A stretch of DNA of 64,000 bases, from NCBI RefSeq assembly GCF_034929435.1, contig NZ_JAYFUM010000001.1, positions 186,001 to 250,000 on the forward strand. The letters run 5' to 3'. The position numbers were made by a program, and so were the translations under genes. The DNA is from Arcicella rigui. GTDB taxonomy: Bacteria > Bacteroidota > Bacteroidia > Cytophagales > Spirosomataceae. A model generated the notes under the pieces. The model searched no databases, was not told where the DNA came from, and saw nothing but the letters and a program-made list of their open reading frames with translations. Of this stretch, positions 41,527 to 50,226 are shown piece by piece (within the stretch, counting starts at the first letter, position 1; each line of letters starts with the position of its first letter).

Positions 41527-44139
41527 ATGAGAAAACCGATACACATTTATCTATCGTTATATTTTAATAAATATAGCGTTTTGAAAATGACGAATACACT
41601 TTTACTGATTGGCATTTTATCATTCAATCTAAAAGCACAAAATAAAGTACAGCAAATTGTGTATAAAGACAGCGTTCGACAGTTATCAGAAGTAGTGGTA
41701 ACGGCTTCAAGAACACCCGAAAATGTGTTGAAATCGCCGATTAGCATTGCTTTGTTGGATAATCGTGCCATTCAAAATTCGGCAACGCCTTCTTTTTATG
41801 ATGCCCTCGAAAATATCAAAGGCGTTCAATTACTTACCCCAAGTTTGGGTTTCAAAGTGTATAATACTCGTGGTTTTGCCAATCCGACCAATGTGCGTTT
41901 TGTGCAATTGGTGGATGGCGTGGATAACCAAGCACCACATATTGGTTCGCCCATTGCCAGTGCTTTAGCTCCCACAGATTTGGACGTGAATCAAGTAGAA
42001 ATTTTACACGGAGCAGCCTCGGCACTTTATGGCATGAATGCCCTGAATGGTTTGGTCAATATTTTCTCTAAAAACCCTTTTGAACATCAAGGATTGAGTT
42101 TTCAACAAAAAACGGGGGCGAACCATTTCAACGATAATAATACTTCGGTTCATCTGTTTAGTGAAAGTTCGATTCGCTGGGCAAAGGCTTTTAACAGTAC
42201 TTTTGCGACCAAAATTAATTTTGAATACTTGACAGGCTACGATTGGATTTCGGATAATAATACTGATTTGAACCCGAATGGAAATGCGTCATTGAATCTT
42301 TTTGGAACAGATAATCCTGCTTATGATGGCATCAATGCTTACGGAAATGAGTCGTCGAATCGAAGAAATTTGACTTTGGGCGGAAAACGTTACTCCGTTG
42401 CCCGAACAGGTTATTTAGAAAAAGAAATTGCAGATTTTTCACTCAGAAATATCAAAGGCGATGTTGGTTTATTCCTTCGTCCGAAAAAAGATTGGGAAGT
42501 TTCTTATACGTATCGTTTCGGCATTTTAGATAATCTTTATCAGCGAACCAACCGTTTTAGATTGAGCGATTATCGCATCGACCAGCACAGTATTAGTTTT
42601 AAATCGCCTTCGATTCAAGCAAAAGCCTATTTGACCCATGAAAATACGGGGCAATCTTATAATATTCGTTCGATGGCGGAGAATATCGAGCGTACTTTTA
42701 AAACAGATGATGCTTGGTTTACAGATTTTACTAATCAATTTAATGCCAATACAAAAGCTGGAATGAGTGTCACAGATGCTTTGCAATCAGCAAGAAATCT
42801 GGCTGATAAAGGCAGACCACAACCTCACACGGCTGAATTTGATGCTTTGATTAAAAAACTGGGCGACATTAATAACTGGGATATTGGAGCGGCTTTGAGA
42901 GTACAATCATGGTTGTATCACGTAGAAGCTCAGGCGGATTTGACGCAACAATTATTCAGAACTTTACGTGAAAAATATGGATTGAGTATTCTGACGGGTT
43001 TTGATTATAGAATGTTTGAAGTACTGCCCGATGGAAACTATTTTATCAATCCAGTAGAAGCAGGCAAAAATTTGACTTATAACAAAGTAGGCGGTTTTGT
43101 ACAATTGACGAAATTGTTGTTGAATGATAAACTAAAACTCAATGCTTCGATGCGTGCCGACAAAAATCAATATTTTGATTTACGTTGGAATCCAAGATTG
43201 GCGATTGTTTATTCTCCAACCGATGACCAAAATATTAGAATTTCCTACCAAAATGCCTATCGTTTTCCAAGTCTTTTTGAAGCATTTTCTAACGTAAATA
43301 GTGGAGGCGTGAAAAGAGTAGGCGGTTTGCCAATTATGTCGCAAGGAATTTTTGAAAATTCATACTTCAAAACTTCCATTGATGCTTTTCAAGCTGCCAT
43401 TACCAATGATGTGAATAAAAATGGACTCAGCACAGCACAAGCCGTAGTGAAAAACAAAGGTTTGTTGAAAAAGAATGATTATGGCTATATTCAGCCAGAG
43501 TCGGTAAATAGTTTTGAAATCGGTTATAAAGGACTTTGGTTTGATAAACGCTTGTATGTGGATGTTGATTTTTATTATAATCAATACCAAAATTTCATGG
43601 CACAGGTAGAAACAAATTTACCTTTAACCCAAAGTGCCAATGCCGATTCTATCGCTTTTGCGTTAAATGACCGCACTAAAAATCAGCGTTATCGTTTGTG
43701 GACAAACTCAAAAACTACAGTTTTTAATTATGGTGGAAGTATTGGTTTGCGTTACAGGGTTTATAAAGATTTTATGCTTTCAACAAATGCTTCTTATGCA
43801 CAATTAGACCGCAAAATCACAGACGACGGTTTGGAAGAAGCCTTCAATACACCTCGTTGGATTTTGAATTTTTCACTCAGTAATCGAAAAATTACTGAAC
43901 ATTTGGGCTTTAATGTAAATTGGAAATGGCAAGAAAGTTTTCTGTGGCAATCGTCATTAGCAACGGGAAATGTACCTGCATACTCTACATTTGACGGACA
44001 AATTACCTACACTTTACCAGCACAAAATTTGACGTTGAAATTAGGAGGAACAAACCTTCTGAATAAGTATTATTATAACTTTTTAGCAGGACCAAGCGTG
44101 GGCGGTTTTTATTATTTGAGTGCAACTTTGAATCTTTAG
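41527..44139 (+). CDS. TonB-dependent outer-membrane receptor
   Basis: The 870-residue receptor has an N-terminal signal region, a TonB-box-like segment (SEVVVTASRTPENVL, about 56-70), a plug domain (FYDALENIKGVQLLTPSLG, LVDGVDNQAPHIG, DLDVNQVEILHGAASALYGM) and a 22-strand-type barrel to the end (GFYYLSATLNL), with a final aromatic/hydrophobic strand. It lacks the SusC-type carboxypeptidase-like N-terminal domain. With the ModE-type regulator and TauE/SafE permease upstream, the cargo may be an oxyanion or sulfonate chelate. The ATG at 41587 is an alternative, but only the longer form has basic residues before the hydrophobic segment. Confidence 0.92.
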   Translation: MRKPIHIYLSLYFNKYSVLKMTNTLLLIGILSFNLKAQNKVQQIVYKDSVRQLSEVVVTASRTPENVLKSPISIALLDNRAIQNSATPSFYDALENIKGVQLLTPSLGFKVYNTRGFANPTNVRFVQLVDGVDNQAPHIGSPIASALAPTDLDVNQVEILHGAASALYGMNALNGLVNIFSKNPFEHQGLSFQQKTGANHFNDNNTSVHLFSESSIRWAKAFNSTFATKINFEYLTGYDWISDNNTDLNPNGNASLNLFGTDNPAYDGINAYGNESSNRRNLTLGGKRYSVARTGYLEKEIADFSLRNIKGDVGLFLRPKKDWEVSYTYRFGILDNLYQRTNRFRLSDYRIDQHSISFKSPSIQAKAYLTHENTGQSYNIRSMAENIERTFKTDDAWFTDFTNQFNANTKAGMSVTDALQSARNLADKGRPQPHTAEFDALIKKLGDINNWDIGAALRVQSWLYHVEAQADLTQQLFRTLREKYGLSILTGFDYRMFEVLPDGNYFINPVEAGKNLTYNKVGGFVQLTKLLLNDKLKLNASMRADKNQYFDLRWNPRLAIVYSPTDDQNIRISYQNAYRFPSLFEAFSNVNSGGVKRVGGLPIMSQGIFENSYFKTSIDAFQAAITNDVNKNGLSTAQAVVKNKGLLKKNDYGYIQPESVNSFEIGYKGLWFDKRLYVDVDFYYNQYQNFMAQVETNLPLTQSANADSIAFALNDRTKNQRYRLWTNSKTTVFNYGGSIGLRYRVYKDFMLSTNASYAQLDRKITDDGLEEAFNTPRWILNFSLSNRKITEHLGFNVNWKWQESFLWQSSLATGNVPAYSTFDGQITYTLPAQNLTLKLGGTNLLNKYYYNFLAGPSVGGFYYLSATLNL

Positions 44140-44269
44140 ATGATTCAAAAGAAGAGATTTAAGATAGATAGGAACAAATTCATTATTCTAATTTTTCTAC
44201 ATTATCAAAAGCATCATCGCATAATTGTAAAACTCTATATCTTTTATTAAGCCTTCTTTTTATGTTCCG

Positions 44270-44341
44270 AAAGTAAAATAAGGAAATTTATATTTTACTT
44301 TTAAGCCTGAAAGTAAAATATAAACTTCCTTATTTTACTTT
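44270..44341. repeat. fourfold AAAGTAAAAT palindrome, 32-bp inverted repeat
   Basis: The 32-bp arms 44270-44301 and 44310-44341 are complementary with one mismatch. Each arm is itself bounded by AAAGTAAAAT and ATTTTACTTT, so the 10-mer occurs four times in alternating direction. It lies between the converging TonB receptor and oxidase subunit III genes. It could be a terminator for both, but the internal symmetry is more than that needs. Confidence 0.85.
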
Positions 44342-44386
44342 TTTCCATTAAAAAGGGGGTTGGAAGAAAGAGTAAATCCCAAATTC

Positions 44387-44959
44387 TCAATTCTGCCAAA
44401 GTAAAAACAAAAACAACACTACCCAAAGTAAATCTACAAAGTGCCAGTAAAAGACTATTAAATTGATTTTTAATTGGTTGGGTGGATTTACTGAATAAAC
44501 GAATGATTCGATATATGAGGCTCTTTTGATGGCTTCCAGAAAAATTTTTATTAAAAAAAACAAGCCAATTACAATGTGTAAAATATGCAAGCCCGAAAGT
44601 ATATAAATAAAACCTCGTGAAGTACGGATGGAAGCGTCGGCGTTTAATGCGAAAAGTTGTTGCCAGCCCCATAATTGCATTCCTACAAACAAAAATCCGA
44701 GCAAAAGCGTAATGCCCATGTAAATTCTATAACTCAAGAATTTATCTTCCTTAAAGTTTAAATTTGCCAAATGAAGCGTTAGGCTACTGATCAAAATCAG
44801 TAAAGTACTTACCCAAAAAACAGCAGGTAATTGTATTTTTCCAAAGCCCGCATCAGGTCTTTGCAAGCCCAAATAGGTTGTTAATAAGCCTAAAAACATC
44901 AATCCACTTCCGAAGATTGACATTTGAAGCATAAATTTAAAAGGTTCTCTGCGTTGCAT
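44387..44959 (-). CDS. cytochrome c oxidase subunit III-like protein
   Basis: The 190-residue protein has five hydrophobic helices and the subunit III pattern: FKFMLQMSIFGSGLMFLGLL, VFWVSTLLILISSLTLHLAN, GFLFVGMQLWGWQQLFALN, GFIYILSGLHILHIVIGLFF and LIVFYWHFVDLLWVVLFLFL, with the conserved His of ...GLHxxHVxxG and YWHFVD. It would belong to a haem-copper oxidase, but subunits I and II are not nearby; it may serve a complex encoded elsewhere. An element of heptad repeats lies just upstream. Confidence 0.88.
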   Translation of the reverse strand: MQRREPFKFMLQMSIFGSGLMFLGLLTTYLGLQRPDAGFGKIQLPAVFWVSTLLILISSLTLHLANLNFKEDKFLSYRIYMGITLLLGFLFVGMQLWGWQQLFALNADASIRTSRGFIYILSGLHILHIVIGLFFLIKIFLEAIKRASYIESFVYSVNPPNQLKINLIVFYWHFVDLLWVVLFLFLLWQN

Positions 44960-44971
44960 ATCTTTTTAACA

Positions 44972-45100
44972 GTTATCTGTTAATTGTTATCCGTTAATGG
45001 TTTAGTAAAAGGAATAAATTTAGGGAACTATTTCATCCAAAATGTACTCTTCGATAACCGATAACCGATAACCGATAACCGATAACCGATAACCGATTAT
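44972..45100. repeat. heptad-repeat hairpin (CGATAAC type)
   Basis: The right arm has six perfect tandem copies of CGATAAC (45052-45093) and a seventh degenerate one, CGATTAT (45094-45100). The left arm has the complement type, GTTATCT, GTTAATT, GTTATCC, GTTAATG (44972-44999). The seventh unit contains the stop codon of ispE (45097-45099). Confidence 0.9.
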
Positions 45101-45903
45101 AGTTTCCCTTGCCAAATGCTATATTTTTCAAACTGCGTTTTTGTATCTATTTCTTCGTCAAAAATCCCAAAAACCGTAGAGCCTGAGCCTGTCATACTTG
45201 CGTAAGCTGCACCGAGTTCATACAATTGATTTTTGATATTTTCGATAATGGGATATTTGGGCAAAAGATGTTTTTCAAAATCATTTTTTACCAAATCTTT
45301 CCATTCGTTTACGGGTTTCTGTAATACTTCTTGTAAATCAATTTCATTTTTCAACGGTTTCACGCCCGAATAAGCCTCAGCGGTTGAAATATGAATATTC
45401 GGATTCACCAATACGATGTACCTTCCTGCTAAATCGACAGCAATGTTGGCAAATTCATCGCCTTTGCCAAAACAATATTGCGGGCGATTTTGAATGAAAA
45501 ATGCACAGTCGCTTCCCAATTTACGAGCGTAGTTTTCCATTTGTTCCACTGATAAGTGTAACGCAAAAAGCTCATTCAAAGTTTTGATTGTAAAAGCACA
45601 ATCTGCTGAACCACCGCCCATACCTGCTCCAATTGGCACAACTTTGTGGAGGTGAATACTTACGGGAAGAATGTCAAAATCTTGCTTTAAAAGATGATAA
45701 GCCTTTAAGCAAAGATTACTTTCGGGATTTCCTGGAATATCCAAGCCTGTACTTCTGAAACTTAACGTTTCGGCGGGTAAAATTTCTAAAATATCGCACC
45801 ACCCAACGGGATAAAAACAAGATTCAAGATTATGAAAGCCGTCTGCACGTTTTTCGGTGATGTATAAACCAATATTGATTTTTGCGTTTGGAAAAGTAAC
45901 CAT
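45097..45903 (-). CDS. ispE: 4-diphosphocytidyl-2-C-methyl-D-erythritol kinase
   Basis: IspE phosphorylates CDP-methylerythritol in the non-mevalonate isoprenoid pathway. The 268-residue GHMP kinase begins MVTFPNAKINIGLYITEKRA and has the ATP loop VPIGAGMGGGSADCAFTI (about residues 90-107) and the third motif YASMTGSGSTVFGIF. Length is standard. Its stop codon lies in the CGATAAC heptad array. Confidence 0.95.
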   Translation of the reverse strand: MVTFPNAKINIGLYITEKRADGFHNLESCFYPVGWCDILEILPAETLSFRSTGLDIPGNPESNLCLKAYHLLKQDFDILPVSIHLHKVVPIGAGMGGGSADCAFTIKTLNELFALHLSVEQMENYARKLGSDCAFFIQNRPQYCFGKGDEFANIAVDLAGRYIVLVNPNIHISTAEAYSGVKPLKNEIDLQEVLQKPVNEWKDLVKNDFEKHLLPKYPIIENIKNQLYELGAAYASMTGSGSTVFGIFDEEIDTKTQFEKYSIWQGKL

Positions 45904-45956
45904 TGGGTTTGTTTATTGGAATTGAAAAACAAAAATACTTTACAAAAAAGCTATTT

Positions 45957-46796
45957 TCATAATTTTAAAGCCCTGTCTGGATAATCAGTGATGAGCCCGT
46001 CTGTGCCTAATGCTTTCATGGCTAACATATCGTCGATTTCATTGACTGTCCACGGAATTACTTTGATGCCTTTTTGGTGGCACATCGCCACTTTCCCTTT
46101 TGTTAATTGCTTGAAGTACGGACTAAAAACGTCGGGCAAAAAGCCTAATTTCTGCAAAGAAGGTTCAACACCTTCACGTTCGACCAATGCCGACAAAGTG
46201 AATTTTGGATACTCATTATTTTGAATTTGCTGATGCCAAAACCGAAGGATGTTAAAATCAAAACTTTGGATAATTACTCTTTCGGAAGGAATTAATTGTT
46301 TCAAAACCTGATAAACCAAATCAGAAAATACTTCAATACTTTCAGGTTGGGAAATTCCATACTCTTTTTCTTCCGACTTGATTTCTATGTTATAATGAAC
46401 CGCTTTGAGTCCTCTTTGTTGAATATAATTTTCACAAAAAGCCAACATTTCGCTCAACAAAGGTTTATGAGTTGCCAGTTTTTGTTGTGTTGGAAAAAGT
46501 TTATTTCCACGCAAACCTGTATCAAATTGCTGAATTTCCTGATAATTCATTTGATATAAATTCAGCGTTTTTTCTTCTTTTTTCAGTACAGGCGAACCGT
46601 TTGGATGCGAAGTAAAAAGTGCATTCATATAAGGCTCGTGCGAAACAAGTACTTGGTGGTCTTGGCTGATACAAACATCCAATTCTAAAGTATCAACACC
46701 CAAATCCAACGCTTTTTGAAAAGCTGGAATGGTATTTTCGGGCATCAGTCCACGGCAACCTCTGTGACCTTCTATTTCAAATGTATTTTGTTGCAT
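45957..46796 (-). CDS. glycerophosphodiester phosphodiesterase
   Basis: The 279-residue GDPD-family enzyme has the catalytic EGHRGCRGLMPENTIPAF (His and the HRG...PENT motif, residues 8-26) and DTLELDVCISQDHQVLVSHE with the metal-binding ELD, and ends in VIPWTVNEIDDMLAMKALG, LITDYPDRALKL. It hydrolyses glycerophosphodiesters to glycerol 3-phosphate and alcohol. No signal peptide is visible. I chose the ATG at 46796; an in-frame ATG at 46817 would start inside the heptad repeat region. Confidence 0.92.
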   Translation of the reverse strand: MQQNTFEIEGHRGCRGLMPENTIPAFQKALDLGVDTLELDVCISQDHQVLVSHEPYMNALFTSHPNGSPVLKKEEKTLNLYQMNYQEIQQFDTGLRGNKLFPTQQKLATHKPLLSEMLAFCENYIQQRGLKAVHYNIEIKSEEKEYGISQPESIEVFSDLVYQVLKQLIPSERVIIQSFDFNILRFWHQQIQNNEYPKFTLSALVEREGVEPSLQKLGFLPDVFSPYFKQLTKGKVAMCHQKGIKVIPWTVNEIDDMLAMKALGTDGLITDYPDRALKL

Positions 46797-46813
46797 AAGA
46801 AGTGATTGAAAAA

Positions 46814-46916
46814 GCAAAATGCTGTAAGCTTTAGGCTAAAAGTAAAATGTTGTGCTTGACTAAAATAGGTTGAAAAAAAATCAATAGCAATTTTGCCTAC
46901 TGCCTGAAGCCTACTA
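46814..46916. repeat. heptad-repeat hairpin (GCTnnnn / GCCTnnn type)
   Basis: Left units: GCAAAAT, GCTGTAA, GCTTTAG, GCTAAAA, GTAAAAT, GTTGTGC (46814-46855). Right units: GCCTACT, GCCTGAA, GCCTACT (46895-46915), whose complements resemble the left arm (TTTAGGC, TGTAAGC). The right arm meets the stop codon of the AraC gene (46914-46916). Confidence 0.7.
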
Positions 46917-47756
46917 CACAACAATAGTATTTTTTCTAAAAGCCGTCGGCGTATTTCCTGTATATTTTCTGAACTGTTTACAAAAATGGCTTTCGTCGGT
47001 ATAGCCAAATTCGTCTGCAATTTCTGTTAGCGTTAGTTGGCTGTACAACAAACGGGCTTCAATAAGCTTGATTTTATGTTTGGTAATGTACTGTTTCAGC
47101 GATTCGCCAGTATGTCTTTTGAAAAAAATACTGATATAAGCAGGAGCATAATTAAATACTTCGGCTAAATGTTCTATGCTTAGTTCCGAAGGTTTGTAAA
47201 TATTTTGCTTGATATACATTAAAATCGCCTCTACGGAATCTTGTAAATTGGGTTTTACGGGTGTTTGTCCAAATAAATTACGAGCCAGAATCATCATCAT
47301 ACTTCTCATTAAACTATCACGAATGATTTCAAAATATTGAGATTGATGATTTTCATACTCACTTTCCAGTACGGTTAGCAAATGATGAAGTTTCTGTTTT
47401 TCTTGTTTATCTTTCACGATAGAGCCACGACTTTGCGAAGAAGTATATAACAGCGTTTTCATGATTTGTTGCCAAGTGCTGTCTTTTTCGCCAATCTGTT
47501 GATGAAAAGATTCATTGAAACGAATAAAGCAAAATTCTGTTAAATCTTGGATTTCAAAATCGTGATAATCTTCTGGCCCTAACAGAAAAACATCGCCTTC
47601 GGCGTATTGAAAAGTATTGCCATTGATGTTATGAATACCGTTTCCTTTCAAGATAAAAATAATCTCGAAGTAAGTATGTTTATGAACCGAGTGCATCCAT
47701 TTTTTAGCCTCGAAATGATAAATATTAAAAGGAGTATGGAGGATATATCTTTTCAT
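46914..47756 (-). CDS. AraC-family transcriptional regulator
   Basis: The 280-residue protein has a cupin sensor (HKHTYFEIIFILKGNGIHNI, YAEGDVFLLGPEDYHDFEI) and two C-terminal helix-turn-helix motifs (LSIEHLAEVFNYAPAYISIF and LTLTEIADEFGYTDESHFCK). It diverges from the DUF1080/Dabb pair (118-bp gap), its likely targets. The ATG at 47756 (MKRYILHTPFNIYHF) is preferred; the frame is open to an ATG at 47852, but the extra 32 residues are Cys/Lys-rich and unlike the family. Confidence 0.9.
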   Translation of the reverse strand: MKRYILHTPFNIYHFEAKKWMHSVHKHTYFEIIFILKGNGIHNINGNTFQYAEGDVFLLGPEDYHDFEIQDLTEFCFIRFNESFHQQIGEKDSTWQQIMKTLLYTSSQSRGSIVKDKQEKQKLHHLLTVLESEYENHQSQYFEIIRDSLMRSMMMILARNLFGQTPVKPNLQDSVEAILMYIKQNIYKPSELSIEHLAEVFNYAPAYISIFFKRHTGESLKQYITKHKIKLIEARLLYSQLTLTEIADEFGYTDESHFCKQFRKYTGNTPTAFRKNTIVV

Positions 47757-47874
47757 TTTCGTATTCAATATAGTTATAAATTTACCGACATATATTGGAT
47801 TTTTACAATTTATACAGATTTGCTTTGACGTAGTTTTGTAGAGTATAACCAATTATCCAATAACTCATACAACT

Positions 47875-48744
47875 ATGAAACGCATATTATTGTTAATTAC
47901 CCTTTTAGCATCTGTTATTTTACTGCCTTCCATGAATCAATCAGACGAATGGGAGCTACTTTTAGACAATAATCTCACAAAATGGGAAAACTATCTGAGT
48001 TATCGTCATAAAAGTGATTATAATGGAAAAATACCGAAAGACTCTTTAGGCGTTGCTATTCAGCCAATCGGTTATAATAAAGATGTGACGCATGTTTTTT
48101 CGGTACTGAATGAAGCCAGCGGCCCAGTCTTAAAAGTAAGTGGAGAAATATACGGTTGTTTGTTCACAAAGAAATCGTATGAAAATTATCATCTGAAACT
48201 TCAAGTAAAGTGGGGCGAAAAAAAGTATGAACCACGCATCAACAAAGGCAGAGACAGCGGGATTCTCTATCATTCAAACGGCGAAGCAGGGGCAGAATAC
48301 TTTCGTTCGTGGATGCTTTCTCAAGAATTTCAAATTATGGAAGGACATACTGGCGACTTTTGGTGTCAAGCTACTTCTGCCATTGATATTCGAGCGTTCC
48401 CGTCTGAAGGAATGATGAATAACATTGCTGATGAAAAACAGCCCTTTATTACTTTCAAAAAAGGAAGTGATTTTTACTGTATGCGTTCAGGAAATTATGA
48501 AAGTCCTGCTGGCGAATGGACAACCGTAGAACTTATATGCTTTCAAGGCAAAAGCCTGCACATTGTAAACGGACACGTAGTAATGGTTTTGAAAAACTCA
48601 CGCTATATCACTCCCGAAGGCAAAGAAGTACCCATGACCAGCGGAAAAATTCAATTACAAAGCGAAGCCGCCGAAGTATTTTATAGAGACATTCGTATAA
48701 AACCAATAACAGCGATGCCAAAAGCTTATGAGAAATTATTTTAA
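47875..48744 (+). CDS. DUF1080 (3-keto-disaccharide hydrolase-like) exported protein
   Basis: The 289-residue protein has a signal peptide (RILLLITLLASVILLPSM) and a concanavalin-like DUF1080 domain: EWELLLDNNLTKWENYLSYR, YENYHLKLQVKWGEKKYEPR, RDSGILYHSNGEAGAEYFRS, SQEFQIMEGHTGDFWCQATS and GKIQLQSEAAEVFYRDIRIK. Members bind or hydrolyse 3-keto sugars in the periplasm or at the surface of Bacteroidota. It is probably cotranscribed with the following Dabb gene and controlled by the divergent AraC protein. Confidence 0.9.
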   Translation: MKRILLLITLLASVILLPSMNQSDEWELLLDNNLTKWENYLSYRHKSDYNGKIPKDSLGVAIQPIGYNKDVTHVFSVLNEASGPVLKVSGEIYGCLFTKKSYENYHLKLQVKWGEKKYEPRINKGRDSGILYHSNGEAGAEYFRSWMLSQEFQIMEGHTGDFWCQATSAIDIRAFPSEGMMNNIADEKQPFITFKKGSDFYCMRSGNYESPAGEWTTVELICFQGKSLHIVNGHVVMVLKNSRYITPEGKEVPMTSGKIQLQSEAAEVFYRDIRIKPITAMPKAYEKLF

Positions 48745-48777
48745 GTATTTTATTAACTATAACAAATTGAAAAATCA

Positions 48778-49182
48778 ATGAAAACCATAAAGCGACGTTC
48801 ATTCTTGACCAATGTAGCCATTACTTCGGCTTTAGGAGTAGCAGCGACTTTGCCAACAGAAGCAAACACAAAGAAAAAAACTTTTATACATCACGTATAT
48901 TTTTGGTTGAAAAATCCATCAAGCGAAGCCGATAGAAATAAGTTAATCGAAGGACTAACAGCTTTATCGAAAGTACCAACTATTCGTTTTCATCACATTG
49001 GTTTGCCTGCCAGTACCAATCGTAGTGTGATAGAACGTAGTTATTCAGTTTCGTGGATGTTGTTTTTTGATAATTTGGAAGAAGAAGAAGTATATCAGAA
49101 ACATCCGATACATTTGAAGTTCGTTGAAGATTACTCACATCTTTGGGAGAAAGTAATTGTATATGACTCAGAGCAAGTATAG
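48778..49182 (+). CDS. Dabb-family (stress-responsive alpha/beta barrel) protein with Tat signal
   Basis: The 134-residue protein starts with a twin-arginine signal (KRRSFLTNVAITSALGVAAT) and then a Dabb domain: FIHHVYFWLKNPSSEADRNK, PTIRFHHIGLPAST, VSWMLFFDNLEEEEVYQKHP and KFVEDYSHLWEKVIVYDS. These small ferredoxin-like dimers are often found with sugar-degrading genes; the function is not settled. Folding before export by Tat is implied. It follows the DUF1080 gene by 33 bp. Confidence 0.88.
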   Translation: MKTIKRRSFLTNVAITSALGVAATLPTEANTKKKTFIHHVYFWLKNPSSEADRNKLIEGLTALSKVPTIRFHHIGLPASTNRSVIERSYSVSWMLFFDNLEEEEVYQKHPIHLKFVEDYSHLWEKVIVYDSEQV

Positions 49183-49558
49183 GTAGAAAGTGATTTTTTA
49201 GAATCAAATTAATGTCGTATTAGGTGATTGACAACAGCCTTAATACGACATTTATGTTTTAAAGGAAGACTAAAAATCTTACATTTTTTTAATTGAATTA
49301 ATAAATTGGGGATTTTTTTTAAAAGGATAAAAATAAATATTTTGAAATAGTTGATTAGAAACCTAATTAAAAACAGGATTTTTCTGTGTTTAAATGGTAA
49401 AATCTGCCGTCAGGTAAGATTCCCCAAAAAAGATTTGAGTTTAGTTACATATCGCTGTCTGGATAGGATATTAACTTATTATTATGTGCGTCAATCCTTT
49501 TATCAAAAAATTACGTACAGTAAATAGTTAGCAACAATTATTAAAACAAAACTCACTT
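49183..49558. other. 376-bp intergenic region
   Basis: The first 70 bases hold a terminator-like hairpin for the Dabb gene. The remainder is AT-rich, with no exact TAnnTTTG box, no repeat family and no open frame that I would call. Confidence 0.4.
49211..49252 (+). terminator. probable terminator of the DUF1080-Dabb unit
   Basis: AATGTCGTATTA (49211-49222) pairs with TAATACGACATT (49241-49252), with GG/CC pairing next to the loop. Only a short T-run follows (TTATGTTTT). Confidence 0.7.
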
Positions 49559-50083
49559 ATGGAAATTGAACTTCACAAAGACCAACAGACCGTCATTAGG
49601 GGTATTGGGTTTTATCAGGCGGTCGGTGGATTTACAGGATGCGGTTTGGCTGCGTATCAATTGTTACAAGCTGAGATTAATAATCTTAGTATTGCAATAC
49701 TTTATTTGTACTGTTTTGGAGTGAGTATCTTCTCTATCTATGCAGGGCTGTTACTTTTAGAAGGTAATCATAAAAAGGGATTGCCGTTTTCATTAGTTAC
49801 GCAAGTACTTCAATTATTAAATTTTACGCTTTCGGGAGTTACTTTAAAGTTTGTTTCAGGTGTAATGCTGTCGATAGGATTTAGTTTTACAGATGTATTC
49901 AAACTGATTTCAGATTTTTCTTTGGAAGAGAACTCGCTTAATTTCAATCCCAATGATAATTCTGTGGTAATTTCAGTAAATATCATTGCTTTAATTTTGG
50001 TTTGTTTAATCAACAAAGTTTACAATGAAATAGAAGAGCAAGAAATTTTACTTGAAGAAGAAGACAGCCAAATGTACTATTAA
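49559..50083 (+). CDS. hypothetical membrane protein
   Basis: I do not recognise this 174-residue protein. It starts with a short hydrophilic segment (MEIELHKDQQTVIRGIGFYQ), then has about four hydrophobic helices (GGFTGCGLAAYQLLQ, AILYLYCFGVSIFSIYAGLL, SGVTLKFVSGVMLSIGFSF, VVISVNIIALILVCLINKVY) and ends in an acidic tail (EEQEILLEEEDSQMYY). It stands alone before the RloA/RloB pair, separated by a terminator, so a link to them is not supported. Confidence 0.7.
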   Translation: MEIELHKDQQTVIRGIGFYQAVGGFTGCGLAAYQLLQAEINNLSIAILYLYCFGVSIFSIYAGLLLLEGNHKKGLPFSLVTQVLQLLNFTLSGVTLKFVSGVMLSIGFSFTDVFKLISDFSLEENSLNFNPNDNSVVISVNIIALILVCLINKVYNEIEEQEILLEEEDSQMYY

Positions 50084-50118
50084 TATTTACTTGAACTCTC
50101 TATTTATACTTAAACTAT

Positions 50119-50146
50119 ACCACGGGTTTTTACTCGTGGTTTTTTT
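50119..50146 (+). terminator. terminator of the hypothetical membrane protein gene
   Basis: ACCACG (50119-50124) pairs with CGTGGT (50135-50140), followed by TTTTTT. Confidence 0.8.
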
Positions 50147-50226
50147 GGGTTTAGGAAATGGCTAATCTTTATTAAATGTAGGATAAGAAAACAAAATAAT
50201 ATAATTTGCGTGAAATTTTCACGAAT

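Noticed and set aside
44301..44672. 123-codon minus-strand frame overlapping the oxidase subunit III gene
   Set aside because: It is out of frame with a well supported membrane protein and begins in its middle.
45052..45100. CRISPR-like array
   Set aside because: The units are 7 bp, directly adjacent with no spacers, and no cas genes are present.
49559..50083. The 174-residue membrane protein as a third member of the RloA/RloB defence unit
   Set aside because: A terminator hairpin lies between them and there is no overlap or shared promoter signal.
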